Of a stretch of DNA of 64,000 nt, positions 32,729-44,200 are shown piece by piece. Source of the DNA: Pseudo-nitzschia pungens (taxonomy: Eukaryota; Bacillariophyta; Bacillariophyceae; Bacillariales; Bacillariaceae); contig CM074761.1 of NCBI GenBank assembly GCA_037355855.1, positions 4,979,346-5,043,345 on the forward strand. The letters are read 5' to 3'. The notes beneath the pieces were generated by a model. It was not told the origin of the DNA and did no database searches. It worked only from the letters and a program-made list of their open reading frames with translations. The position numbers were made by a program, and so were the translations under genes. Numbering within the stretch: the stretch's first letter is position 1; each line of letters begins with the position of its first letter.

Positions 32729-35700
32729 CTAGAATTTAGCCTTCTTCTTGCCCAACTTACGACGGAAGAGTGGGTTACCTTTTGGTTTCCCACGACTCAT
32801 GCGTTGGACACTCGATTGAATCCTTTGGAAGACATTTTTCTTAGGAGCTGCGCTGCTTGTTTGGTGAGGATTGCTGCTTGCTGCGGACTTCACCTTCTTT
32901 TGCTTCCCTTGATCAAGATGGGAGTCCCAACGATCAAGATGCATCTTTCGTTTTCTGTCTCGAATTTGTTTATCGATTTTAGCGACGATAGTTTTCCGTT
33001 TGCTATGGACCTTTGATTCCTCGACAGAAGTTTTTGACGTTGATTTGTTACCATTTGTCTCTGTTTCCTCTTCGTCGTCGTCTCCCCATTGCGACACTTT
33101 CATGTTTCCAAGAAGCTGGAAATTGGATCCCTTCGAAGGAAGTGCACTGGCTTTACTTTCCCATATTTTTCTCTTGCGGGGGCCTAACATTACTTTTACC
33201 TTCCCTCGCGAGTCAGTGTTATTTTCAACAACTTTGGTCTTGTTAGACGTTTTGGGGGTGGCACATTGTTGCATTGCTTTCGCTTCGGCATCTATTTCTC
33301 TATCATCATGGACCTTCTTCTTGCCGTTGGCAGATGACCCACTGTCAGTAGATGATTCGGAATCTGAGGACTCGTCCGCCTTTTGGGGTACTTTCTTCTT
33401 GCCGTTGGCAGCGGATTCGCTGTCAGTGGATGATTCGGAATCTGAGGAGTCGTCCGCCTTCTGGGGTACTTTCCTCTTGCCGTTCGCAGAGGACTCACTG
33501 TCAATGGGTGATTCAGAATCTGAGGACTCTTCCGCCTTTTCAGATATTTTCTTCTTCCCGTTGGAAGAGGATTCGCTGTCCATGGATGATTCAGAATCTG
33601 AGGACTCTTCCGCCTTTTGAGGTAGTTTCTTCTTCCCGTTGGCAGAGGATTCGCTGTCCATGGATGATTCAGAATCCGAGGACTCTTCCGCCTTTTGAGG
33701 TAGTTTCTTCTTCCCGTTGGCAGAGGATTCGCTGTCCATGGATGATTCAGAATCTGAGGACTCATCTGCCTTTTCAAGTGCCATCTTCTTGTCGTTGGAA
33801 GAGGATTCCCTGTTCTTGGGTACTGCAGAAACTGAGGAGTAGTCCGCAATCTTGGGAATTGGTTGTTTCTTGTCATTAAGAGAGGATTCGCTATCGCTAT
33901 CACTGTCACTATCAGACCCCGAGGAGTGGTTTTGTGTTGCAGAGCGTTCGGATCTCGTGTGCTCATTCAGCTGGGTATATTGTCCATTAACTTTATCAGA
34001 TTCGTCCTGACAGGAAATTTCAGAGTCTGAAGAATCTTTTCTGGTGCTTTCCTTCGGACCACAATCGTTTGAAAATTGTTTGTCTGAAATGTTCATGTCC
34101 TTACCGCAGAGGGATTCATCTTTTCTGTCTAATTCAGAATCAGATACTTTTTTCGAAGCATTTACCCTTTGCGTGGCACTCGTTTCATCCTCGCTGTCCG
34201 TTTCAAATTCCATCTTCTTTTCGTCCGTTTTTTGCTTCGTTACAGATGTATTTACATCCTTCATAGCTCGACTGACACTCCCAAGAGCGCTTTTACTGGG
34301 TGAGGAAGAATCAGCACTAATGTCTGAAGCATCAACTTTGGCTGATTCAGTGTCAGAAGAATCGTCGCTGTCACTCGAAGATGCTACGTATGACGAATCT
34401 GCACTCGATGAATCAGAATTATCTTGATTCTCTGGAGGCGGATGAATCTTGCTGTTTGACATTTTAGAAGGAGATGAAACGTCTTGACTTTTCCCAATTC
34501 TCGCGAGCCTCTCTGCGGATCCACTGGCATTCTGAAGTAAAGCATGTGTACTCCTGACGGCATCACTCGTAGGGGAAACCTTCTCTGTTGTTTTCAGATT
34601 TTGCTTCTCTTCCTCCCTCGTACCATTGCCTTCATCTATTCCATGCCCCGACATCTTTTTGTCCGAACCACCGATTCGCTCTGTCTTAGTTCCTTTCTTG
34701 TCTCCCTTACTTTCTTTCGGCTCTTCTGTTGGAGTTTCGACAGAGAGGCTATTGGCTCTCGCTCTTGCTCTATTCCTTCCGAACTCTGTCGCTTCTGAAG
34801 CGGTCATACTCCTTGCCGGTGGATCCGGGAATTCTAGTTTCACTTCAGTCCGACAATAAAATAGGAGGTAAGCATCCCGTTGTTTTAGAACGGTTCTCTC
34901 TGACACTGGTTGTACTTCCGAGTCATCCATGTGGAACCACTGACTCATGCCATTCTTCCCAGGTTTCTTTACGTAAGCAGTGTAATGTCCCGACTGCGAA
35001 CTCCCGCCAACATGAATGACGATTCCGGTCAATGTATATTGGCAAGACCTGTTGTCACTCAAGGGTAAATTTAACGTCCCTGGGAACTCAATCGGCTTTG
35101 TGATTTTTGAACCACCACCGTGTCCGCCGCCACCATAGCCATAGCCATGATTGTGCTTCGAAAATTTCTGCCCGAAGCCAAAGTTGTCGAAAGCGAATCT
35201 CTTGAGTTGAATACAAAGAGTCAACGGTGGCCGAAAAACAGTAAGTTGTTTCGTAGCACAAACATACTTCTTGCACCCCGAACATTTCCATTGGTTCGCG
35301 GCATCGAGGGTTTCTTTTCTCGTGAATTCCGAAAGGGCGTTCAAGACACTCGTCGAAGACTTTTTGCTGACCTCCAGGGATAAGTCGAGAAATGGATCGT
35401 ATGTATTGCTCCGGTAGTTGCACCTCCTACATCTGACTTGGCTTCGAAAGTACCCTCCGAATATTCGATGGACAAAGGTAGTTTCATCCAATCGAGACAC
35501 CGGCAGTCGATCTCGCCACCCACTGATATTCTGATTGATACCGGCGGCACGAAGCTCGCCATCGTTCATCGCATCCAACAAATGAACCAAAAACTCGTGA
35601 GCATCTTCCTGCCTTCCGAGACGGAATTTGTAGCCATTTCGACTACCACACGATCCGATATTTGGAAGGTGACCGACGACTTTTTTCGGAGCAAATGCAC

Positions 35701-36943
35701 CTCCTGCTTTGGAGGAATTATTGCTTAAACCATGGGCTTGTTGAAAGAGAGCGCACAATGAAGACGTAATCTTTTGCCCCTGGGGCATCTTTTTCTTTCC
35801 TCCGTTCTGTGCGGTCCTCGATTTGTTTTCGGATATAGCGATCAGGGTTTGGCACAAAGGGGGTAAATACGTCAAGCACTGTAGAGTGGCATTCAAAAAG
35901 CAGGTATTTCCGAGATTGTGAAATCCTCTCGGAGATGTTTGGTTGGCAAATTGTCGGCCCGCATTCCACTTGTGCGCCTCGAGGATCATTCGTTCGTCAC
36001 AAAGACCCCCCTGAGGGAGATTGAGTTCACCATCGGTGGAATTCGCTCTCGGACGCAAGCCTCGTTTGTCTCGAACAGCCTCCTTTACCGTCCTGCCGGT
36101 GATTTGTCCAGAAGCAGCGGGTTGTACAACATTAGCACTCTTTGGTTTCGCTTTTTCCTGTTGTTTCTCGCCTGATCCCCCAATCGCACCATTTCCAGTA
36201 TCTTTCGTTTTCGAAAGTTTGGCCGACGATGATTCATTGGGACTTTGCTTTTTCTTGCCCGAGGAAGGAGTTCCCTCGTCCTTCCGATCAGTGTTTTGGT
36301 GCATGTCCACAAAATTTTCGATCGGAAGATTTTTCGTATCGTCCTTTACCGCCTCGAATGCATCTTCCAGCTTCTTCCGCCTGACTTCGCTCACTCCGTG
36401 ATCACTCTTTTCCTCAAGCCTGGGCTTCTTTTTGCTATCTGTCTCTTTGTCGGGTGAGATATCGTCATCGCCGTGTGCATTGCGTTTCTTGCTACTACTG
36501 CTGCGTTTGTTGCCAAAAATATCCTCGATTGTCTCCGACGTGTGATTTATTGCTTTCTGACCATTGCTTTCCTTATTTACCTGTGACGCGGGGATGATCT
36601 CGTGTTCGGCTGTCTTCTTGCGCTGATCAAAGACGAAACGTTTCCTTCCGTTGGCTCGGGGAAGAACAAAATCAACCCGTTTCCACGAGGGTTCTTTGGG
36701 AATATCCGTGGTCGATGGAACTGGATTGTCGACGGCAGATTCGTTGGTCACATGATCATCTCGAGGTCTGCCATTCGAACGGATATCGGAACCAGGGCCC
36801 ACCTCAGCATGATTCGAGGAAGAATTTGATATGGGTTCGGGGGAAGCAGCATCGACTAAGGAAATGGACCGCGCCCGTTGAATTAGATCTTGGGTTCGCT
36901 TTTCTCGTTCCCGCCGCCGTCTTTTTTTGGACCCAGAAGCCAT
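32729..36943 (-). CDS. Ubiquitin carboxyl-terminal hydrolase, USP36/42-like
   Basis: Cysteine deubiquitinase. Single exon, 1404 residues, unbroken. A Lys/Arg-rich start (SGSKKRRRREREKR) suggests nuclear or nucleolar location. The catalytic domain begins at GFHNLGNTCFLNATLQCL (Cys near residue 343), with RQEDAHEFLVHLLDAM and two Cys pairs in SQVRCRRCNYRSNTY and WKCSGCKKYVC. The His box GGSSQSGHYTAYVKKPG lies near residue 652, followed by WFHMDDSEV. Beyond residue 700 is a long Ser/Asp-rich tail with six to seven tandem 26-residue repeats. The end (LDRWDSHLDQGKQKKVK, then FRRKLGKKKAKF) resembles the C-terminal motif of nucleolar USP36-type enzymes. The substrate is not known. Its stop is 68 bases from the calpain-7 stop. 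Confidence 0.87.
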   Translation of the reverse strand: MASGSKKRRRREREKRTQDLIQRARSISLVDAASPEPISNSSSNHAEVGPGSDIRSNGRPRDDHVTNESAVDNPVPSTTDIPKEPSWKRVDFVLPRANGRKRFVFDQRKKTAEHEIIPASQVNKESNGQKAINHTSETIEDIFGNKRSSSSKKRNAHGDDDISPDKETDSKKKPRLEEKSDHGVSEVRRKKLEDAFEAVKDDTKNLPIENFVDMHQNTDRKDEGTPSSGKKKQSPNESSSAKLSKTKDTGNGAIGGSGEKQQEKAKPKSANVVQPAASGQITGRTVKEAVRDKRGLRPRANSTDGELNLPQGGLCDERMILEAHKWNAGRQFANQTSPRGFHNLGNTCFLNATLQCLTYLPPLCQTLIAISENKSRTAQNGGKKKMPQGQKITSSLCALFQQAHGLSNNSSKAGGAFAPKKVVGHLPNIGSCGSRNGYKFRLGRQEDAHEFLVHLLDAMNDGELRAAGINQNISGWRDRLPVSRLDETTFVHRIFGGYFRSQVRCRRCNYRSNTYDPFLDLSLEVSKKSSTSVLNALSEFTRKETLDAANQWKCSGCKKYVCATKQLTVFRPPLTLCIQLKRFAFDNFGFGQKFSKHNHGYGYGGGGHGGGSKITKPIEFPGTLNLPLSDNRSCQYTLTGIVIHVGGSSQSGHYTAYVKKPGKNGMSQWFHMDDSEVQPVSERTVLKQRDAYLLFYCRTEVKLEFPDPPARSMTASEATEFGRNRARARANSLSVETPTEEPKESKGDKKGTKTERIGGSDKKMSGHGIDEGNGTREEEKQNLKTTEKVSPTSDAVRSTHALLQNASGSAERLARIGKSQDVSSPSKMSNSKIHPPPENQDNSDSSSADSSYVASSSDSDDSSDTESAKVDASDISADSSSPSKSALGSVSRAMKDVNTSVTKQKTDEKKMEFETDSEDETSATQRVNASKKVSDSELDRKDESLCGKDMNISDKQFSNDCGPKESTRKDSSDSEISCQDESDKVNGQYTQLNEHTRSERSATQNHSSGSDSDSDSDSESSLNDKKQPIPKIADYSSVSAVPKNRESSSNDKKMALEKADESSDSESSMDSESSANGKKKLPQKAEESSDSESSMDSESSANGKKKLPQKAEESSDSESSMDSESSSNGKKKISEKAEESSDSESPIDSESSANGKRKVPQKADDSSDSESSTDSESAANGKKKVPQKADESSDSESSTDSGSSANGKKKVHDDREIDAEAKAMQQCATPKTSNKTKVVENNTDSRGKVKVMLGPRKRKIWESKASALPSKGSNFQLLGNMKVSQWGDDDEEETETNGNKSTSKTSVEESKVHSKRKTIVAKIDKQIRDRKRKMHLDRWDSHLDQGKQKKVKSAASSNPHQTSSAAPKKNVFQRIQSSVQRMSRGKPKGNPLFRRKLGKKKAKF
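33330..33790 (-). repeat. 78-base tandem repeat in the USP tail
   Basis: Six clear units plus degenerate flanking copies, each encoding 26 residues of the pattern SSDSES-DSESSANGKKK followed by PQKAEE-type ends. Adjacent units differ by few substitutions, which suggests recent expansion. Serine-acidic clusters look like casein kinase 2 sites (inference). Confidence 0.9.
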
Positions 36944-38372
36944 TCTTGAACGGAACTATGTAGGGTGAACTGCTTATTACCGTACAGTGTCACTTGGAGG
37001 AAGCTGAAGAAAGTCTTCGGTTGGGGTACCAAAAGCACAACTAGCGTCAGTTGGAGAAGTGAGCGTCAACTATTGATGATTATCGACTCCTTCCAATCTC
37101 GGAAGTCGGGGGATTTTCGTTGGCCATCAAAAACACCAATTTTTTTTACCGAGCTTTTTTGGAGTTCGATAATTTTTTTTTTGAAGGCAGCTTCTCGATC
37201 AGTGTTGACTGTTGACAGATGCCACTTCCGAGAGACTGACAGACTTCATGGCGAAAGAAGAACATGCCCGGCAACAAAGTTGGCATGGCTAACCTTAATT
37301 AATGAGAGATTGCAAAATGTCTCTGCCTGTTATGCTTCGATTTAGAGGGGTAACTTACAACATCCTCAGCCTCATTCCCCCCCAAAGTGAAAAGAGGATC
37401 AATCCTCTTATTCGATCAGGTAAGGTTACCGTACGTACGGTATGCAGCCAGTAACCTTAACTATTATTGTGACTATGAATAAGTTATCCATCGGACTCGA
37501 CTCGATCTGCTCCGAACGTTCGCATTGCGATGTCTAAAAGTACAAGAAACCTTAAAATCTTATCTCGTAGTTATTGAACTTGACCATGAACGACGTGTCC
37601 GAGTCGTATTCGCAATTACGCTTACTTAGGTGTAGTTAAGACCGGTGAAAACTGCTGTCGAAGAAGACTGTGTTCCATTTTCTAAAACAATTTTTCATTA
37701 TTTGCTCTTTAGTGGTTCATAGGTTCCTCATCATCAAACCCTGGATTCTATGTGCTGTATTACGAAGTAAGGTTACGTACGTGCGACGTATCTATCAATC
37801 CTATTTTGAGTCAGCGACTACCGATATGATTGCATTGAGAAGTACGTACGGTAGTACTGTAGATGGTAGTGGCGTTCCTTAAGATTTCACCTCCACTTGT
37901 ATGTGATTCTTTGTAATGCTCAACCAATTTGGCGCTTCATCCTCACCAGAGGTTGAAGTGACAGGGTTGTGGGACATGGAAATACCTCGCAGTAGACATT
38001 GGAAGTCACAAAGAATTGTCTTCAATCAATTGGTTTCAAAGACCGATCCTCATGGACAACTGAACACAGTATTGCATTTGGTACGAAATATGGTGTCCAA
38101 AGTGCTTGACACGCCTCTGTGTTCCAGTTCATCAAACGCGTCTACACTGTATCGGAAGTATAGAGATTTACCGGACCAATCGTCTCGTGTTTTCGTTAGT
38201 CGTTTTTAGTGCTTGTTTCTTGTTAGTGATATTATACGCCACCGTTTTTCAATTCTAGATATTTTGGGGCCGTGTGAAACCTATGTAGACAATTTGAATT
38301 CTATTGGGAAAGGAGAAAAGCCGAGGGATTGTGGAAGACCAAACTCAACAGGTATTTATCTGTTGTTTTTTC
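36944..38372. other. Spacer between USP start and CbbX end
   Basis: Carries spacer element copies at about 37421-37445, with a perfect taccgtacgtacggta palindrome, and at about 37767-37782. A 97-residue open frame at 37916-38209 has no recognised domain and is not called. Confidence 0.5.
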
Positions 38373-39949
38373 TTAAGCAAAGATACGCTTGTCAACATCG
38401 GCGTTGACAATATCATCGAGAAGGATTTGGAAGTCGGTAGCCTGGATAGCCTTCAAGTCGTGAACGGTGCACACTCCACCGTTCTCTCCTTGAATGGCAA
38501 ATCGCTCGAAAGTTCGGATAGCGGAGTTCATTCGGGCACGGTCCATGGCATTTCTTACGGTACGGGCATTGGAGAAGAAAGGCAATTCCATGCGTCTCGA
38601 GATGTAATCCTTAAAAATAGGGTAGGCATCATCATCGATATCGTACTCCAATTGGTGCGCCATGACAGCAGCAATTTGAACAAGCTCGTCGGCACTGTAG
38701 TTGGGGAAGTCAATGTGGTTTCCGATACGAGACATCATACCGGGAATGTAGGAGAAGAATTTGTCCATGCGATCCTTGTATCCAGCAAGGGCAACAACAA
38801 GATCGTCTTGTTGGTTCTCCATGACGTTGAGAAGAATCTCAATGGATTCTTGACCGTAATCACGATCGTTAGCGGCGTTGTAGAGGTAGTAGGCCTCATC
38901 AACCAACAAAAGACCTCCCATGGCCTTTTTGATCATCTCCTTGGTCTTAGGAGCAGTGTGACCAACGTATTGACCGACAAGATCGTCACGGGTGGCAAGA
39001 ACAACATGTCCTTGACGGGAGTATCCCATCTTTGCAAGAATTTGTCCCATTCTTACAGCAACGGTAGTCTTACCGGTTCCGGGGGCTCCAGTGAAGCACA
39101 TGTGAAGGGAAGGAACGGCAGTTTCGAAACCAAGCTTGCGTCGCATCTTATCAAGAACCAACAAAGCGGCAATTTCCTTCACACGCCTCTTCACAGGGAT
39201 CAAACCAACGAGTTCCTGGTCAAGCTTATCAAGCTGGTCTTGCACACCCTCCTTAAACATGAACTCGTCGACTGAGGTTGTTGAATCGTGGCAGATGAAT
39301 TGCGGACGATAGACTGTTAGGAAATTTACTACGGACGCATCACCTGCTTGAATGGTGGCAAAAAGTGAACTTACCGGTTCCGGCAGGGGTATCGTCGGCC
39401 ATGTTATTCATGTAAGCAATCTTGGCGAGACGCTCTTCTCGGGCAATCTCAGCCGCACGTTCACGTGCAGCGGCAGCGTCCTCTTCCTTACGGCGTTCGG
39501 TATCGGCCTCATTCAGACGTTCTCGGAGACGAACAGTCTTGAAAGAATCGTCGCCTTCATTACCCTGGAACTCCAAAGACTTCGTTCCGAAAATATTCTG
39601 GTTGGCATCAGCTTCGTACAACTTGGTGCTCTACATAAAGCGCCGCACGAAATTATATCGTACACCACCACAGACCAAGAAGAAGTATTGGACAAAAATT
39701 GAGATTGTTACAGTTCACGAAACGAGTTCACAGCGATTGCACAATACGATGCAAAATCTATTAAAGAGCTTCTTGATCAATTTGTTACTGTCCGCAGAGG
39801 CATTAGAGACCAACAAAACGGGAAAGGGCATCTATCTCGAAAACCATTTCAGACCACTCAGGCAAACTTACGGTGCTCTTGACAGCGTTGGGAGCAAACG
39901 CCGAGGCGGAAGCAAGGCACAAAAAGGAAACGGCAGTGGAGAATTTCAT
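38373..39949 (-). CDS. cbbX: Nuclear-encoded CbbX (red-type Rubisco activase)
   Basis: AAA+ ATPase that removes inhibitory sugar phosphates from red-type Rubisco in the plastid. Exons: 39872-39949, 39375-39630 and 38373-39271, with GTAAGT donors, giving 410 residues with no frame break. Exon 1 is MKFSTAVSFLCLASASAFAP plus NAVKST: a signal peptide with the classic ASAFAP cleavage motif, so import through the four-membrane plastid is well supported. Exon 2 is a charged coiled-coil region (RLRERLNEADTERRKEEDAA). Exon 3 is the CbbX core, MFKEGVQDQLDKLDQELVGL, with Walker A CFTGAPGTGKTTVAVRMG and Walker B GGLLLVDEAYYLY, VGQYVGHTAPKTKEMI, and YKDRMDKFFSYIPGMMSRIG. Red-lineage algae often keep one cbbX in the plastid and one in the nucleus. 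The N-terminal coiled coil is an addition to the plastid form. Confidence 0.96.
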
Positions 39950-41224
39950 TTTCACTCAAATCTATTATGGATCTTCCTTCGAGACAAGTTGACAGTTACT
40001 TCCGACGGTGCTTGCTAGTCGTTAGATGATGAACCTTACTGTTGTTCTCGAAAACGATGAAAAAAAAGCTGAGGCCCAACAGAGAACAGAGAACACCAAT
40101 GAGATGTCCAAACGCACTTCTTACCATGCTTCTTACTGGTACAAGTGAAATCACGAAATTCACAATATCTTACGCGCGATGACATAGAGAATCCATTAGG
40201 GGGAAAAAACACATCACACATCATCATTCACCATGCCGTCTCTACTGTAGGGTCGTCGTCTAGTGTTCCCGTTCCCATGACAACGCGAAGGATGAAAGTA
40301 TTTTTCATACTGTGGCACATACGTCATCGTACGTCAGTCGTCGTCCCACGACATAGCGCACGCTGCGCATGGGTTGAGATTCGATTGTGGGGGACGTATC
40401 TAATTTAGGGTCAAAGGGAATATTTCAAGGGGAAACTTTCATTTTCAGCAGAAAACCGGGTGTCAAACACTTTACAAGCAAAAACCTTGGCAAATTGATC
40501 TGTACCTGCTGGTATTTACCAGCACCCTTCGCTAGTAGTACATTCGAATTTTAGAGTAATTGACGAGTGATGGAAGACAGAAAAAGAAGAGAAGAGAGCA
40601 ACACAGGATGAAGATTGAAGATGATTCTTTGTTAGTATACAATTAGAGTTGTTGCTAGTACTAATCGTACTAGTATGTTGTTGTTGCTAGTACTACTATT
40701 ACTAGTACTACTACTAGTATTGATACTAGTAGTACTAGTACTTACTACTGGTGGTACTACTAGTACTAGTAGTACAATGCTGATAGTGAGCAAGAAACAA
40801 GGGCTGGTGAATGATGTTAATGAAATAATTTGAGCCGTGAGAATCAAGAAACTGCGCAATGCGGTGTGGTGTGGAGTGTATCCAATGAAAGTGGAGACTG
40901 GTGCAGTCCAGAAACGATGCCTTCATGAATCTCACCAGAAACCAAACAACACAGGCAGAATGTCGTCATGAATATATCAACACCAAAACGATTCCCTATC
41001 ACAATTCTAATGAATTTACATTCAACATGATTTGCCAAGAGACAAAGTTCTCAAAAGAAACACAGACAAGGATCGAGAACAGTACGTGAACAAAGAATTG
41101 CAACTGATCCTTCCCCAAACTAAGCATCATTGTGCCACGGGCTTCAGCAGTAGACACGACGAACAAACTAAAATGGTACTGTTCAAAACGAGGCATGAAT
41201 TTAACTTCTTGTTTTTGCATAGCA
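39950..41224. other. Spacer between CbbX start and PPR-like gene end
   Basis: Includes the CbbX promoter. A large TAC/GTA cluster lies at about 40650-40775. No supported gene; the small open frames lack domains. Confidence 0.5.
40650..40775. repeat. TAC/GTA triplet cluster with ACTAGT units
   Basis: The longest cluster of this family in the window, about 125 bases. Ctagtactact and tagtagtacta segments alternate with short interruptions such as gttgttgttg and ggtggtac. Confidence 0.85.
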
Positions 41225-44200
41225 TTACAGTTCATTCGTTTTCGCACGATGAGGACGAGTGCGCCTTATCCTTGTGCGATTCGGCACTCTCGAGCGAGAA
41301 TAGGAAGATCTATGTAGATCACTCCCGCGAGGTCGTTTGCGTCTTACTTTTCGTTTCGTATGGGCATGGGCAGCAGTCAAGTCCTGACCGTTTTCGGCAT
41401 CCGACAGATCGTTTGCGCCGTACCTCGATTCCTCTCCAAGAAACGCCTTCGAGTTTGTGTCTGGCAAAGTCCCATACCATTTCTTCAAGGACTGAACAAG
41501 CGAAGAAACAATGGATTTACGATCTTGGTTTTGTCTGCCGTAGTTCTCGAGCAGGTCTCCAACTTTGTCGATAACACTATTTTTGGTGTCAGGGTTTAAA
41601 ACCGTTGGCGCTGCGCTCGATGCAACTCTAGTAATCAGCATGCAAAGCCGAATGAAGTCAGCTTCACCAACGGTTGAATGTTGAGCTCCCTTTCCTATGC
41701 TATCGAGGGATAGGTCAATGAAATCAGTCCAGTCTTTGCAAGATGAATCTACCACGAATCCTTCGCTTGGAAAGGGAGTCATGGATTTCGGTTCGATTTC
41801 GATGTTTTGGTATGGATCGCTCACCGCATTGCCATCGCCTGCCAGAAAAAAGTGAAATTCTTCCAGCCTTCGAATCTTTTCTTCAATCAAAATGAATTCT
41901 TTCGCTACTCCATCCTCCCGTGATCCATTGTCGAATCTATCCACAATTGCATTCAAGCTGTTCATTACTGCAACTTGAGCACCATAAATCGAGGGAGCTT
42001 GGTTCAAGAGACCAAAAAACTGTGATTTGTTTCCTTCCTCTGCTCTGTGGTTTCGGTAGAGCCAAACCAATGCATCGTCGAAAAGATTCACGACCTTATG
42101 TATTTCTCGAGAACATTGCCTTGCATCTTCGAGGTCGCCGTTTGCAATTGCTGCAGATGCGGATATGTACCAAGCATTGATGGCTAGCATAAACACATCG
42201 GTCTCCAATTTGACGCCGGGAGCCTTTTTGCTTCGATCCAGTGCACGATCCAGAAGCTGGGAGCACCTCGAAGCACTTTCACGCACCGAATTCCACGAAT
42301 CCAAAGCATCACCCGACCGGCTAGAAATCTGTCGCTGCAACGCTATTTCGGCCATGATCGGAAGATTCGGAAATCTGAGACGAAGATCGGTCTCGGGGTC
42401 TATCCCATGGCTGTGTATCAGATCTATCCACGATTCAACACGCTGCGGACCTTCGTCGCACCCGGAATACGTCCATGCACCAAGAATGGGATAGAAACTT
42501 TCCGGTCGCGGGTGGACGCCCGAGTAATCACCAGCGATCATTTTTTTGGCAATCGACTCGGCACGCAAAAGACCTTCCATACTCCCGCAACGAACCCACG
42601 CCTGAATGAGACTTTCGTACGTCTCTACATTTGGAGATGCAGCATCGTCACCCGACGCCGCCTTTGTCGTCATCATCTCGATCCATCCTTCGACTTGTTC
42701 GGCGTGCGTTCGAGAAGAATCCGTATTCGATTCCGATAGGAAACCATTCTGATAGATTGTGTCGTAGGAATCCCATGGGATCACTCTCGAATAGAGGCGT
42801 GACCACAGGGATCCGCCACTCCATCGGAGCGGGGCGTTGTAGACCTCCACATCGGGGTGCAGTGACGGGCAATCGTGAATTTCCGACAGGGTTTTCATTC
42901 GGTCAATGTGCTTCGTGGCGAGATCGATATCAAACATGTTTGGGTTGTGAGCCATGACCGACAAGTGGCGCAGATGCATGTTGCGATCCAGACTTTCGCG
43001 ATCGCTGGTTTCCGCCAGAGGATAAATGCCCGCCAACGCCTCGAGTTCCGCGAGCCCAAGGTAGACCGAGTCGACCGGTTTTGGCAACAATCGCGACCGA
43101 TACTCGTGTCCCGACTCCCATGGCGTGGACAATTTTTTGGGCCCTCTCCGCAACATCCGCGGGGCTTTCCCCCTCTAGACATTTCAGGTAGGATGCGTAC
43201 GATTGGGCATCGGGTTTGGTGGACCGTGACGACCACATGCTTTCGAGAATGGCGGCTGCACAGTCTTCGACTCCGCTGGGTCGAGAATCAAACGGAATGC
43301 GTTGATGGGTCTCGGCCAGGGAAGAAAGGATTGCGTTGGCAATCTTCAGATTGCCGGCTTGACCCGTGACATCGAACTGGGTTCGGTCACTTTCGGCTTT
43401 GACCGTTTCGGATTGTTGCTGCGCCACCCATTCCATTGCTCTTCGCATGGTCTTTTGGCGTTCCGCCACCATGTTGCTCGGTGATTGCACCTCGTTTGGG
43501 GGGCCGGATCTGTCGGACGAAATTCCCGTGGAATCAATCCACGCCTGGGCAATGATATCCAACGTTTTGCTCGAACCACTCTGTACGCCCGGAGAGAGAT
43601 TCAGCTGCTGCGGAATCACTTCGATAACAAAATCGTCCGTCGTCCGTCGTCGTCATCGTTGCCGTCCCCGTCGATCCCCAGCGGCCTCGGCTGCTGCTTC
43701 GTGCGTTGTCACTCTCACCGTCGGTTTCCGGCACGCCATCGCGAGAAATCGTCGGCCACCGGTTGGTTTCGGCACCGCACCGAGACGGATCTTCCCGGCA
43801 AAAGCGGGGATCGCTGACGCCCGTTTCTCTGTACTTGAGACAATCGTAGGCCCGAAAGGAAGCCGCCTTCTTGGCGGCGTCCGGATCCGTGTACCAGTTC
43901 AGGTCGTCGGGTTCGGTGACCCGGACGACGCCGTCCGCGGTCATGGCCCCCGCGTCGAAGCGTTCCCCGGTCAGCGGGCAGAGAAAGGTCGCGGTCCAGG
44001 CCCGCCGGCCGTCGCTTCCGGTGCCTCCCGTGACGACAAAGTGGTCGTCCCCGATGGAAAGGTCCGCTTCGTCGAGCCCCCGGTGCGTTTTGTACCAATG
44101 CAACAGGGGACGCAGAATCTCGTTCGATTCGGAGGAACCGCCCGATTCTTCCGAAACGGCGAGATCGTTCGAGATCGGTTCCGTTTGCGATTGCGATTGC

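Noticed and set aside
37916..38209. 97-residue frame in the USP/CbbX spacer
   Set aside because: No homology recognised and composition like the spacer. Transcript data could revive it.
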